This document shows positions 42,147-51,687 of a stretch of 64,000 nt of DNA, piece after piece. Numbering within the stretch: the first letter of the stretch is position 1; every line of letters begins with the position of its first letter. The translations under genes and the position numbers were made by a program. The notes below the pieces were generated by a model that was given only the letters and a program-made list of their open reading frames with translations, searched no databases and was not told the origin of the DNA. The DNA comes from an uncultured Flavobacteriales bacterium (GTDB lineage Bacteria; Bacteroidota; Bacteroidia; Flavobacteriales_D; Crocinitomicaceae), in NCBI GenBank assembly GCA_903935095.1, contig CAIZQH010000021.1, positions 310,001 through 374,000 on the forward strand, written 5' to 3'.

Positions 42147-44558
42147 ATGAAGGTTTTTGTTTCGGTTTGTTGTTGTCTATTTTCTTTTTCCATCTTTTCA
42201 CAAAACCTAAAAGTTTCAGGTTTTGTATATAGTCAGGATAAAAAAGTCATTCAAGGCGCGAAGGTAAGTGTCGTTGGGCAACGTCTGGGTGTTTTATCAA
42301 AGGCAGATGGTTCTTTTGAACTTACCGTTAGTACCGGTAGAATACGATTTAAATGCACGTCGGATGGTATGCAAACGGACACCTTCCTTATTGAAAATCT
42401 ACAAAGGGATTTGGAACATGATTTTTATCTGAAAGATCGCATTCAGAGTATGGAACAGGTCAAGGTCATGGTTGGTAAGTTCGACAAACCAATCGAAGAG
42501 CAAACGGTCTCTATGTTGGTGTTGAAACCTGAACTCATTGAAAATAAAAATACCCGAAGCATTGAAACTGCGCTGGACCAAACACCGGGATTAAATATTT
42601 TGGATGGGGAGCCACAAATTCGAGGCGGAAGTGGTTTTACGTTTGGCGTCGGGTCGAAAGTTGCGGTGATTGTCGATGACATGCCCATGCTTTCGGGTGA
42701 TGCTGGTCGTCCAGAATGGGGATTCATTCCAGTTGAAAACATCAGTCAAGTAGAAGTGACGAAAGGTGCCGCATCTGTTTTGTCAGGTAGTTCGGCTTTG
42801 TCTGGTTCTATTCATATTCGTACGGCATATCCAAAAGCCAAACCACTCACGAAAGTACAAGTATACTCCGGCGCTTATTCAAGTCCTTCTGACCCATCGA
42901 TGAAATGGAATGAAAAGTATCCTGGTATTCATGGATTAACTTTTTTGCATACACGACGCATTGGTCGCCTGGACTTTGTTCTTGGTGGAAATTTGAATTT
43001 GGATCATGGCTACATCGGTCCACCAAAAACCGATTCTCTCGTTGCCACTATTTTTCCAGATACAATAACAAATTTCTCTGAAAGAGATTTGGTTTCCAAA
43101 AGAGCACGAATCAATTTTAATTTACGCTATCGTTCGGAAAAAATCAAAGGCTTGTATTATGGAGTCAATGGAAACTTCATGAAGATGCATACGTCCATGC
43201 CTTTGGCTTGGTTGAATGATTCCTCCGGACTTTACCGTGCCTATCCAGGAGCCATCTTTTTGCAAGATCAGTTTATTTTTAACGTGGATCCTTTTGTTCA
43301 TTTCCTGACTGAAAATAAAGGACGTCATTACCTGCGTTCGCGGCTACTTAAAGTGGATAATCAAATGTCCGCGAATCAATCTAATAAAGCGATGACTTAT
43401 TATGGTGATTACATGTATCAACGTAAATTGACCAATTGGAAACAGATTGAAATGATTTCAGGAATAACGGGGACATTAACCAATTCACAAGCAAATATTT
43501 ACGCTGGATCTGGATCGCCAAATAATCAAATGATGAATATTTCTGTTTATTCACAATTAGAAAGTAAGTGGAATGATCGCTTGAATCTTTCAGCAGGTGG
43601 ACGCTTAGAGTACTTTCAGTTGAACGATACAATCACAGCAAGCAAACCAATCTTCAGAGCAGGAACAACCTACCGCATTCATAAGGCAACGTTTCTGCGC
43701 GCATCCTATGGACAGGGCTATCGATTCCCTACAATAACGGAGCGATTCATCAAAACAGGTGTCGGAAATTTCGGGGTATTCCCAAATCCGAATTTAAAAC
43801 CAGAAAGTAGCTGGAATGCCGAAATAGGCATTAAACAGGGCGTCAAACTAGGAAATGTACTGGGATATTTAGATTTTGCTGGATTCTGGCAGGAATACCA
43901 AAACACCATCGAATATATGTTTGGGATTTGGAATGAATTGACCTCTGTTCAATCCATGGGATCAAGTGCTGGATTTATGTTTTTAAATACAGGTAATTCT
44001 AGGGTAACTGGAATTGATGTTTCCTATGCTGGAAAAGCGCAAACCTCCAAAAAGAACGAATTGAGTTTTTTATTGGGGTATAATTACATTGTGCCCATCA
44101 CATTGAGTCCGAATTACGTGTATGCCACGGACTTCTTGAACCGCGCTTTTAGTTATCAATCCACATCTTTGGATCCAAGTAAGGGCATTTTGAAATACCG
44201 CTTTTTACATAATGTCAAATTGGATGCGGAGCATACGTGGAATAAGAAAATATCCTTAGGCCTGAGTGCGAAGTATTTTTCGAAAATTGTTAATATGGAT
44301 GCCATAATTAAGGACTTTGAGCAAGTTACGGTGGACAATCAATTACTCCAAGATTTGAGGTACATGGATTATTTTCAATCTCATCGATTCGGAAACTGGA
44401 TTTTTGATGCACGTTTGTCCTTCAATTTTTCTGAACAGCACAAGTTAGCGGTGATTGGCAGCAATATTTTTAATCGAACCTATTCGTTGCGACCACTAAA
44501 AATCGAAGCGCCTAGAACGGTCATGATTCAATACACCTATCGTTTGGAAGGGAAGTAA
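42147..44558 (+). CDS. TonB-dependent outer-membrane receptor
   Basis: The 803-residue protein has a signal peptide (CCCLFSFSIFSQ), an N-terminal carboxypeptidase-regulatory-like domain (~20-95) and a TonB plug domain (~115-225; LDQTPGLNILDGEPQIRGGSGFTFG, VEVTKGAASVLSGSSALSG). A 22-stranded barrel follows, with the conserved GYRFPTITERF and NPNLKPESSWNAEIG motifs (~530-570). There is no SusD partner, so it is not a standard SusCD pair. The cargo is unknown; metal or cofactor uptake is as likely as glycans. Its stop abuts the convergent cinA stop. Confidence 0.93.
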   Translation: MKVFVSVCCCLFSFSIFSQNLKVSGFVYSQDKKVIQGAKVSVVGQRLGVLSKADGSFELTVSTGRIRFKCTSDGMQTDTFLIENLQRDLEHDFYLKDRIQSMEQVKVMVGKFDKPIEEQTVSMLVLKPELIENKNTRSIETALDQTPGLNILDGEPQIRGGSGFTFGVGSKVAVIVDDMPMLSGDAGRPEWGFIPVENISQVEVTKGAASVLSGSSALSGSIHIRTAYPKAKPLTKVQVYSGAYSSPSDPSMKWNEKYPGIHGLTFLHTRRIGRLDFVLGGNLNLDHGYIGPPKTDSLVATIFPDTITNFSERDLVSKRARINFNLRYRSEKIKGLYYGVNGNFMKMHTSMPLAWLNDSSGLYRAYPGAIFLQDQFIFNVDPFVHFLTENKGRHYLRSRLLKVDNQMSANQSNKAMTYYGDYMYQRKLTNWKQIEMISGITGTLTNSQANIYAGSGSPNNQMMNISVYSQLESKWNDRLNLSAGGRLEYFQLNDTITASKPIFRAGTTYRIHKATFLRASYGQGYRFPTITERFIKTGVGNFGVFPNPNLKPESSWNAEIGIKQGVKLGNVLGYLDFAGFWQEYQNTIEYMFGIWNELTSVQSMGSSAGFMFLNTGNSRVTGIDVSYAGKAQTSKKNELSFLLGYNYIVPITLSPNYVYATDFLNRAFSYQSTSLDPSKGILKYRFLHNVKLDAEHTWNKKISLGLSAKYFSKIVNMDAIIKDFEQVTVDNQLLQDLRYMDYFQSHRFGNWIFDARLSFNFSEQHKLAVIGSNIFNRTYSLRPLKIEAPRTVMIQYTYRLEGK

Positions 44559-45797
44559 TTAAAGCTTTGTTAGTTCAAAACGCAACCAGTTTAAGGCACT
44601 AAGCACAGCCATTTGGATGTTTCGTTCTCGGTTATCTCCAAATTGAAATTTTTTCGCGCTTGTTTTGCCTGCCATACTCAAGCCAATCCATATAAGTCCA
44701 ACAGGGTGTGATTCTGTTCCCCCGGTAGGGCCAGCAATCCCCGTTGTTGATATACACACATCAACTCCTAATTTCTTAGCGCCATTTTCAGCCATTTCCA
44801 TAGCTACTTTTTCACTGACAACTCCTTCCCTAAGAATGGCGTCAATGGAAACATCACACAAACGATGCTTCAGGTCTGTCGTATAGGTTAAGAGGGATCC
44901 AAAATAATAATCAGATGCACCAGAAATACTCGTAATGTGTTGCGCCAATAGTCCACTTGTACAACTTTCGACAGTTCCAATTGTTTTGTTTTGCTGCTTC
45001 AATTGCTTACCGATAACGAGAGGAAGTGAATCATTTTCATAGCCATAAACAGCTTCAGGTAACCGTTTTTCTAATTCCTTGAAAAACGCCATGATTTCTC
45101 CTTGATCTTCTTTTCCTTCAAAGGACGTTATGCGCAATTTCACTATTCCAGGAGATGGGAGATAAGCCAAACCAAAGCCTCTTTCACGTATTCGGTCTTC
45201 CCAATCGCTGATTTGCTCCGCAAGAAAGGATTCTCCAATTCCTTGGGTTTGCACCGTATAATGATACATGGCTTTCAGTTGAAAGCGCTGCACCAATCTC
45301 GGAAGAAGTTCCTCAGTAACAATTCCTTTCATTTCGTATGGAACGCCCGGTAATGACACATAAAAACGACCATCCTTTTCGAATATCATTCCAGCGGCTG
45401 TTCCATAGTTGTTGGAAAGAATTTCGCATCCGACAGGGAGTGCTGCTTGTTGGATATTTGTTTCTAGCATCGGTCTGTTTCTCGATGCAAAATAATCTTC
45501 AATTTTCTGTAAAGTTGGCGCATGAATTTCCAAAGTAGTATGGAAATATTCACACAGGGTATGTTTGGTGATATCATCCTTTGTTGGACCTAGTCCACCA
45601 GTGATGATAACACAATTTGTTTCCGGATAACATTGGTCTAATGCTTCGATGATGCGCGCCTTATCATCTGCAACGACAATCGAACGCGTTACCCTTGCTC
45701 CAATGCGCGACAATTCTTGTCCGAGCCACGAGGCATTCGTATTGATCGTTTGTCCAATGAGCAACTCATCTCCGATGGCTAGAATCTCAATGTTCAT
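44559..45797 (-). CDS. cinA: CinA-family competence/damage protein (NMN deamidase)
   Basis: The 412-residue protein joins an N-terminal MoaB/MogA-like COG1058 domain (~1-165; AIGDELLIGQTINTNASWLG, ITGGLGPTKDD) to a C-terminal CinA domain (~250-412; TVESCTSGLLAQHIT, STTGIAGPTGG). The first half acts in related proteins as an ADP-ribose pyrophosphatase, and the second as nicotinamide mononucleotide deamidase, so it likely serves NAD recycling. It overlaps rlmD by four bases and lies at the end of the lpx run. Confidence 0.93.
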   Translation of the reverse strand: MNIEILAIGDELLIGQTINTNASWLGQELSRIGARVTRSIVVADDKARIIEALDQCYPETNCVIITGGLGPTKDDITKHTLCEYFHTTLEIHAPTLQKIEDYFASRNRPMLETNIQQAALPVGCEILSNNYGTAAGMIFEKDGRFYVSLPGVPYEMKGIVTEELLPRLVQRFQLKAMYHYTVQTQGIGESFLAEQISDWEDRIRERGFGLAYLPSPGIVKLRITSFEGKEDQGEIMAFFKELEKRLPEAVYGYENDSLPLVIGKQLKQQNKTIGTVESCTSGLLAQHITSISGASDYYFGSLLTYTTDLKHRLCDVSIDAILREGVVSEKVAMEMAENGAKKLGVDVCISTTGIAGPTGGTESHPVGLIWIGLSMAGKTSAKKFQFGDNRERNIQMAVLSALNWLRFELTKL

Positions 45798-47221
45798 TTG
45801 CGAACGAATTTTGCAATTGATTCGATGTGACCCGTATGTGGAAATTGATCTACGAGTGCATATTTTTCCATTGTATAACCAGCTTCACTTAATGTATTGG
45901 CATCCCGCGCTTGTGTGGAAGGATTACATGAAATGTAAACAATGTGTTCCGCACCAAGATCAATGACCTTTTGCAAGGTTTTAGGTGCAATTCCTGCTCT
46001 CGGTGGATCTAAAACAATACATGAAATGTTTCCTTGATAATTTGGATATTCCTTTAAGAATTTACCGACATCTGCGGCATAAAAATCTATGCTATGGATG
46101 CCGTTTTTCTTCGCGTTTTTCTTCGCGTCTTCGATGGCTTTTTCAATGATATCTACACCAACAATTTTCACATTGGGATTCCTTTTTGCCAAAAGTTGCC
46201 CGATGGTTCCTGTCCCACAAAATAAATCCATTACGACTTTTTCTTGAGGAATCGCCTCTTCGAAAACATAATCCAAAGCTTTTGCGTAAAGTAATTCTGC
46301 GCAAGCAGGATTTGTTTGAAAAAAACTTTCCATGGAAATCTGAAAAGTCAGCCCAGACAACACTTCTTCAATGACTTCTTCACCGAAAATGAGTTTCGAT
46401 GTACCATTTTCAATTTTTGCTCGATCGGCTACATTGTCATTTTCCGTATGCCATAATCCAGCGATGCGGCCAGGAAGTAAGTTTTGTAAATAGTCCGCAA
46501 AATGAGAAGCATTAAATTGCTTATCCTCATCCGATGAAGTCACTAAATTGATGAGAATTTGATTGGTGTAAAAGGATTTTCTGACAACAAGATGACGGAA
46601 AAAACCGGTTTTTTTTGGTGGATGCCAAGCGGGAAGGTTCGTTGCTTTCAAGTACAAGCGAATTTCACGAAGTTTGGTTTCCCATTCTTCATCAAACATA
46701 CCCGATGCTTTGTTCAAGCTCTCTACTTTCCACCAAGTTCCTCTTCGTTTGAATCCTAAAGCAAAGGCATCATCCAATTCTTCATTTGTTTCTAAATCGT
46801 GTTCAATGGAGGAGAAACTATATTCCATTTTATTTCGATAGAAATAGTGTTTGGGTGAAGATATCAATCCATCAAAATGATCGCGTACGGATTTAATACC
46901 ACTGAGACGCTCGAAATTTGTTAGGGTAGATTCTTGCTTTACTTCTTCTTGCTTTGCTACCGGAACATGGATATATGGTCCACCTGATATTTCCTGAAAA
47001 CGTTGTTCTGTTTCAAATTCAGAGCGTGTTACGACTTCCAATAATTTCGCTTCTGCGTAATTTTTTCTTTTTGTTTCAATGCGTACACGAACGGTTTGAC
47101 CAGGGAATGTATTGTCAACGAAAACGACAAAATGACCATGTTCTGTCTCTAATTTTGCAATTCCACGTCCACCAAATGCATAATCCGTAATGTGTACGGA
47201 AATTTCATCACCTCTTTTCAT
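45794..47221 (-). CDS. rlmD: 23S rRNA (uracil-C5) methyltransferase, RlmD family, lacking Fe-S cysteines
   Basis: The 475-residue enzyme has a TRAM domain (~1-65), a central domain (~65-310) and a SAM-dependent core (~315-475). The core has the SAM site LFCGTGTIGQLL, the DPPRAG motif and the catalytic cysteine in ISCNPSTQARD. The usual four iron-sulfur cysteines are absent: where relatives have CGGC, this protein has SGGP (~90), and there is no cysteine before about residue 300. The activity may therefore be cluster-free. It lies between lpxA and cinA; RlmC or RlmCD specificity is possible. Confidence 0.9.
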   Translation of the reverse strand: MKRGDEISVHITDYAFGGRGIAKLETEHGHFVVFVDNTFPGQTVRVRIETKRKNYAEAKLLEVVTRSEFETEQRFQEISGGPYIHVPVAKQEEVKQESTLTNFERLSGIKSVRDHFDGLISSPKHYFYRNKMEYSFSSIEHDLETNEELDDAFALGFKRRGTWWKVESLNKASGMFDEEWETKLREIRLYLKATNLPAWHPPKKTGFFRHLVVRKSFYTNQILINLVTSSDEDKQFNASHFADYLQNLLPGRIAGLWHTENDNVADRAKIENGTSKLIFGEEVIEEVLSGLTFQISMESFFQTNPACAELLYAKALDYVFEEAIPQEKVVMDLFCGTGTIGQLLAKRNPNVKIVGVDIIEKAIEDAKKNAKKNGIHSIDFYAADVGKFLKEYPNYQGNISCIVLDPPRAGIAPKTLQKVIDLGAEHIVYISCNPSTQARDANTLSEAGYTMEKYALVDQFPHTGHIESIAKFVRK

Positions 47222-47998
47222 TTAAATCATCCCTCGAATTACACCTTTATCAGAACCTTGAATGAATCCAATGATTTCATCGCGCAATGGAGTTTTATCC
47301 ATGGACTGAAGAACGGCCTCAACTCCTTTTGAAAGGTTGCTGTTTTGCACGTAAATCGCACGATAGATGTCTTCGATTTCTCTCACTTGCTCATCTGAGT
47401 ATCCTCTTCGGCGCAAGCCAACTGAATTTACCCCGGCAAACGTTAACGGTTCACGAGCTGCTTTAATGTATGGTGGAACATCTTTACGAATAAGGGAAGC
47501 TCCTCCAATGAATGTGTGTTTTCCTATGTGTGCGAATTGTTGTGCGGCTACTTTTCCTTCTAGGATGGCATAATCATCAATGATGACGTGACCAGAGAGT
47601 CCGGTGTAGCTAGCTAAAATGACGTTATTTCCAATTTGACAGTCGTGAGCAACATGGACATAAGTCATTAGTAAGCAATTGTCGCCAACCGCAGTTTTCA
47701 ATTTATCGCTTGTTCCTCGGTGAATTGTTACACATTCGCGAATGATGGTGTGGTTACCGATTTCAACGGTTGTATATTCATTTTCGAACTTCAAATCTTG
47801 AGGAACTACACCAAGTACAGCTCCAGGAAACACTTCGCAATCTTCGCCAATTCTCGTTCCAGGATACAAGGCGACATTTGAATGAATTCTTGTTCCGTTA
47901 CCAATAATGACATCTTCATGAATGACAGCGAATGGATCAATTCGGACGTTCTGTCCAATTTGGGCATCTTTCGAAACCGAAGCGAGTGATGAAATCAT
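47222..47998 (-). CDS. lpxA: UDP-N-acetylglucosamine O-acyltransferase
   Basis: The 258-residue left-handed beta-helix enzyme adds the first 3-hydroxyacyl chain to UDP-GlcNAc. Hexapeptide repeats fill residues 1-185 (for example IGQNVRIDPFAVIHEDVIIGNG), with IHRGTSDK and the catalytic His region YVHVAHDCQIGNN near 118-130. The C-terminal helices contain NSVGLRRRGYSDEQV. It abuts lpxC/fabZ with no gap and rlmD likewise. Confidence 0.97.
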   Translation of the reverse strand: MISSLASVSKDAQIGQNVRIDPFAVIHEDVIIGNGTRIHSNVALYPGTRIGEDCEVFPGAVLGVVPQDLKFENEYTTVEIGNHTIIRECVTIHRGTSDKLKTAVGDNCLLMTYVHVAHDCQIGNNVILASYTGLSGHVIIDDYAILEGKVAAQQFAHIGKHTFIGGASLIRKDVPPYIKAAREPLTFAGVNSVGLRRRGYSDEQVREIEDIYRAIYVQNSNLSKGVEAVLQSMDKTPLRDEIIGFIQGSDKGVIRGMI

Positions 47999-49399
47999 TT
48001 ATTCTTTGTCTTTAATAATTTGTGCCAGCATGCTTGCTTCCGAAACGATTTTCCCGTTCACATAAGCTTTTCCACTCATCTCTACTAATCCACGTCGAAT
48101 CGGTGAAGTTAAAACTAATTCAAAGACCACCGTGTCACCTGGCATGACCTTTTGTTTGAATCGAACGTTGTCAATTTTCATGAAATAAGTAGAGTATAAA
48201 TGAGGCTCTTCCACTTTTGTTAGTGCAAAAATTCCACCAACTTGTGCCATTGCCTCAATTTGAAGCACACCAGGGAATACAGGGTTTCCTGGGAAATGCC
48301 CGGTAAATTGCGGCTCATTCATGGTGATGTTCTTTACACCGACAATGGAGTTTTCATGTACTTCAATGATTTTGTCCACCATTAAAAATGGGTAACGGTG
48401 TGGAAGAATACGCTCAATATCATTGATATCATAGACAGATTCTTTCGATAAATCGAAGTATCGTCCCTGATTTTGTTGTTTTTTAATTTGCTCTTTTAAC
48501 ACTTTGGCAAAACGCACATTTCCAGAATGCCCAGGACGAGCCGCTAAAATATGTGCCTTGATTGGTTTACCCACCAAAGCCAAATCACCTACGATGTCCA
48601 AAAGTTTGTGACGAGCAGGTTCATTTTCATATTGAAGTTTCGTGCTATTCAGTACCCCGATTCCATCAATGGAAATTTGAAGTTTATCTTTCCCAAGTAA
48701 TTTTGCCAGTCGATCTAATTCTTCTTGTCCAACATCTACGCGATCAACCAAAACGATGGCATTATCTAAATCACCTCCTTTTATCAGGTTGTTGCTGGCA
48801 AGGAATTCCAGCTCTCTCAAGAAAACAAAGGTTCTACATTTTGCTATTTCAGTCTTGAAATCCGAAAGTTTGTACATGCTTGCATGTTGCGTACCTAAAA
48901 CGGGTGAGTTGTAGTCCACCATAACAGTTAAACGGTAATTGATATCCGGAACCGCAAGAAATTCAATTCCTTTTTCTAAGTCCTCCCATGGAATATTCTC
49001 ATTCAACTCAAAATATTCTCTTACAGCTGTTTGATCTTCAAATCCAACGCGCTCAATTTCATTCACAAAAAGGATGGCGCTTCCATCCATAATGGGAATT
49101 TCAGGACCATTAATCTTAATCAGTGCATTGTCAACTTGACTTGCGTACAATGCGGCAAGTACATGCTCTGTGGTATATACCCGTGCGCCATTTTGTTCAA
49201 GTGTCGTTCCGCGATCTGTAGCAACGACGTAATCGACATCCGCCTTAATAATAGGCTGGTTTTCTATATCAACACGTTGAAACTTGTATCCATGATTATC
49301 TTCAGCTGGACAAATTTCCATTGTTACAGCTTCGCCAGTATGTAGTCCAACCCCATTAAAAACAATGGATTCTTTTAGCGTACGTTGTTTTTCAATCAT
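47999..49399 (-). CDS. lpxC/fabZ: fused LpxC deacetylase and FabZ dehydratase
   Basis: The 466-residue fusion has LpxC in residues 1-310, which deacetylates UDP-3-O-acyl-GlcNAc, the committed step of lipid A synthesis. Zinc ligands are in [11 protein letters not shown] (~78) and the [12 protein letters not shown] region (~235). FabZ fills ~320-466 ([34 protein letters not shown]). The fusion ties lipid A to acyl-chain supply and is typical of Bacteroidota. It overlaps lpxD by eight bases. Confidence 0.97.
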   Translation of the reverse strand: MIEKQRTLKESIVFNGVGLHTGEAVTMEICPAEDNHGYKFQRVDIENQPIIKADVDYVVATDRGTTLEQNGARVYTTEHVLAALYASQVDNALIKINGPEIPIMDGSAILFVNEIERVGFEDQTAVREYFELNENIPWEDLEKGIEFLAVPDINYRLTVMVDYNSPVLGTQHASMYKLSDFKTEIAKCRTFVFLRELEFLASNNLIKGGDLDNAIVLVDRVDVGQEELDRLAKLLGKDKLQISIDGIGVLNSTKLQYENEPARHKLLDIVGDLALVGKPIKAHILAARPGHSGNVRFAKVLKEQIKKQQNQGRYFDLSKESVYDINDIERILPHRYPFLMVDKIIEVHENSIVGVKNITMNEPQFTGHFPGNPVFPGVLQIEAMAQVGGIFALTKVEEPHLYSTYFMKIDNVRFKQKVMPGDTVVFELVLTSPIRRGLVEMSGKAYVNGKIVSEASMLAQIIKDKE

Positions 49400-50444
49400 T
49401 TGTGTTGTTTTTTGTGAGTTCTTTTATCTGTTTTTCAAACTCATAGATTTTCGTAAGGATATAGGGTAACTTTCGGAACCCTAAATAGGATCTTTTGTAA
49501 TCATTGTGGTTAAATGCAGGTGAGCCCATGAGGGTATCTGCTTTTTTGATAGTGGCTGAGATACCTGACTGTGCTACTATTTTCGTTTCATCAGCGATAT
49601 GTAAGTGTCCAGCAATTCCCGTTTGACCACCTATCATCACATATTTGCCGATTTTCGCTGATCCAGCGATTCCCACTTGAGCCGCCATGGCGGTATGTTC
49701 ATCGACATCCACGTTGTGTGCAATTTGACAAAGGTTGTCAATTTTTACGCCTTTGCGAATATATGTTGATCCCATGGTGGCACGATCAATCGTACTATTT
49801 GCTCCAATTTCCACATCATCTTCAATCACCACATTGCCAATTTGAGGAATCTTTTGGTAGACTCGATTCTCATCTGGTGCAAAACCGAATCCATCAGAAC
49901 CTACGACAGCTCCAGAGTGAATAATCACCCGGCTACCGACTATACAATCCGCATAAATACTGACATGGGCATAAATGATGGTGTTGTCTCCAATTTGAAC
50001 ATTATCCCCTAAAACAACATGTGGATAGATTTGTACATTATTTCCCAATCGAACATTTTTCCCGACATATGCAAAGGCTCCGATATATGGATCCTTGCCA
50101 ATTGTCGCTGTTTCATGAATGAAACTCGGTTGTTCAATGGTTGGTTCTTTTTGGTTTATGCTGTTGTATAATTCTAGCAATTTAGCAAAGCAAGCGTAAG
50201 CATCTTCCACTCGAATCAATGTCAATGAGGAAGGAAGACTTCTTGCGGCTTGAAACGTTTTATTAACAATGCATATACTCGATCCTGTCGTGTAAATGAA
50301 TTCTTCGTATTTGGGATTGGAAAGAAAACTTAAGGTTCCGTTGGAACCTTCTTCAATTTTCGCAAGTGCCTTGACACTTGCTGACGGATTTCCATCAACT
50401 GTTCCTTGTAAAAGGCCTGCGATTTGTTCGGCTGTAAATTCCAT
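49392..50444 (-). CDS. lpxD: UDP-3-O-acylglucosamine N-acyltransferase
   Basis: The 350-residue enzyme adds the N-linked acyl chain. It has an N-terminal uridine-binding domain (~1-105; [18 protein letters not shown]), a left-handed beta-helix (~110-310; [11 protein letters not shown], the catalytic-His region [20 protein letters not shown]), and a C-terminal helix. It leads the lpxD-lpxC/fabZ-lpxA-rlmD-cinA run. The ATG is 4 bases after a TAACTTTG box that has a TTG 21 bases further upstream. Confidence 0.97.
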   Translation of the reverse strand: MEFTAEQIAGLLQGTVDGNPSASVKALAKIEEGSNGTLSFLSNPKYEEFIYTTGSSICIVNKTFQAARSLPSSLTLIRVEDAYACFAKLLELYNSINQKEPTIEQPSFIHETATIGKDPYIGAFAYVGKNVRLGNNVQIYPHVVLGDNVQIGDNTIIYAHVSIYADCIVGSRVIIHSGAVVGSDGFGFAPDENRVYQKIPQIGNVVIEDDVEIGANSTIDRATMGSTYIRKGVKIDNLCQIAHNVDVDEHTAMAAQVGIAGSAKIGKYVMIGGQTGIAGHLHIADETKIVAQSGISATIKKADTLMGSPAFNHNDYKRSYLGFRKLPYILTKIYEFEKQIKELTKNNTND

Positions 50445-50448
50445 TAAT

Positions 50449-50480
50449 CAAAGTTACAAAAAGGTATAACGGCGAAACAA
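50449..50480 (-). promoter_or_regulatory. promoter of lpxD operon
   Basis: On the minus strand a TTG (50478-50480), a 21-base spacer and TAACTTTG (50449-50456) fit the Bacteroidota -33/-7 pattern. The box ends 4 bases before the lpxD ATG. Confidence 0.55.
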
Positions 50481-50521
50481 TGATAAAAGTCAATTTATTA
50501 ACAATGAAAAGTCCAATTATG

Positions 50522-51232
50522 TTAGAAATCCAAAGGAGAAATGCTCAAATCATATACTTTTATTTTGTCCTTGAACCAAATACATTTTACGTAAACCACT
50601 TCTTTTGCCGATTTTGAAGTTTTAAACTGCAGACATTGAATCGGTTTCGGGTGCTGTAAAAGGAAAGATTGGCTAAAGCTGAATTGTGCGTTTTTTCTCA
50701 ATATGCTATTTAATTGCTTATCGTTGTTTATCCCTACGGACTTCATTTTTTCTGATAGTACACTGGAGGAATCCATGTAAAATAAAAACTCATTTTTTGG
50801 AAAAAACAGGATTTTACCAGGAAGTTCTTCTTCAGCATGAGAAGGCGAAATATCCCCAGCTTTTTTCTTTGAAAAAATGATTTCGGTCATGAAGCTTTCA
50901 TCCCCCATGGTCATGAAGCAATGTTCTTTTTTTCCTTTTGATGTTTCGTAATCAATTCGGTAGACTTTGTCCAATCCTTGTTTTTTACTTTTTCCGAAAT
51001 CAACGGATCCTTCTTGAATAGTAGTTAAAAAACGATCTTCTGTAAATCCTTGTTCCTTTATTTCAGATAGTGCAGATTGATTCACAACAATCAAGCGATT
51101 GAATAAATTGTCCTTCACTCGATTGGATGGAAACCAACTGCATCCTTTGTTATCGAAAAGTGCCATCACCATGATGGTTCCAATACCAAAGCCTAATCCG
51201 TAATATTTTAATCTTCTAAAAAAATCTTTCAT
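50522..51232 (-). CDS. membrane-anchored protein of unknown function
   Basis: The 236-residue protein has one N-terminal helix (YYGLGFGIGTIMVMALF, residues 10-26) followed by a soluble domain with KGCSWFPSNRV and a DUF4258-like stretch (EIKEQGFTEDRFLTTIQEGSVDF). The rest has no recognised motif. Similar N-termini occur in conserved Flavobacteria proteins of unknown function. Its ATG lies directly after the T-run of the trxA terminator, and lpxD begins 77 bases beyond its stop. I cannot assign a role. Confidence 0.7.
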   Translation of the reverse strand: MKDFFRRLKYYGLGFGIGTIMVMALFDNKGCSWFPSNRVKDNLFNRLIVVNQSALSEIKEQGFTEDRFLTTIQEGSVDFGKSKKQGLDKVYRIDYETSKGKKEHCFMTMGDESFMTEIIFSKKKAGDISPSHAEEELPGKILFFPKNEFLFYMDSSSVLSEKMKSVGINNDKQLNSILRKNAQFSFSQSFLLQHPKPIQCLQFKTSKSAKEVVYVKCIWFKDKIKVYDLSISPLDF

Positions 51233-51237
51233 AGCAT

Positions 51238-51261
51238 AAAAAAAGGGAGCGAGCTCCCTTT
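51238..51261 (-). terminator. rho-independent terminator of trxA
   Basis: Read on the minus strand, AAAGGGAG/CTCCCTTT with a four-base loop is followed by seven T. It begins 5 bases after the trxA stop and ends just before the next start codon. Confidence 0.85.
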
Positions 51262-51265
51262 GAAA

Positions 51266-51583
51266 TTACATTAATGAATTCAGTTTCTCTTCAAGAACTG
51301 ATTTAGGCACTGCGCCGACAGATTTGTCCACCACTTCACCATTTTTAATGAATAATACCGTTGGAATACTTCGAACTCCAAATTGAGCAGAAACCCCTGA
51401 ATTTAAATCCACGTTTACTTTTCCAATAACCGCTTTTCCTTCGTATTCATTTGCCATTTCTTCGATAACGGGACCAATCATGCGGCAAGGGCCACACCAT
51501 TCAGCCCAAAAATCAACAACAACTGGTTTATCTGACTTCATGACTAATTCGTCAAAGTTCGCATCTGTGATTTCTAATGCCAT
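51266..51583 (-). CDS. trxA: thioredoxin
   Basis: The 105-residue cytosolic thiol reductase has the active site [14 protein letters not shown] (~27-40), the conserved Asp near residue 24, and the cis-Pro turn [12 protein letters not shown] (~73-84). Length is standard. It has its own terminator, so it is probably transcribed alone. Unlike the two TlpA-like proteins at 22.7-25 kb, it has no signal peptide. Confidence 0.97.
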   Translation of the reverse strand: MALEITDANFDELVMKSDKPVVVDFWAEWCGPCRMIGPVIEEMANEYEGKAVIGKVNVDLNSGVSAQFGVRSIPTVLFIKNGEVVDKSVGAVPKSVLEEKLNSLM

Positions 51584-51687
51584 TTTATTTTGTTTTAAGT
51601 ATTAAATTCTCTTTTCGGGCGTAAAATTAAGTCAATTTCTTTAATCAAAGGTTACGGAAATCGCATTTATACATCAAAATGTCTGAT

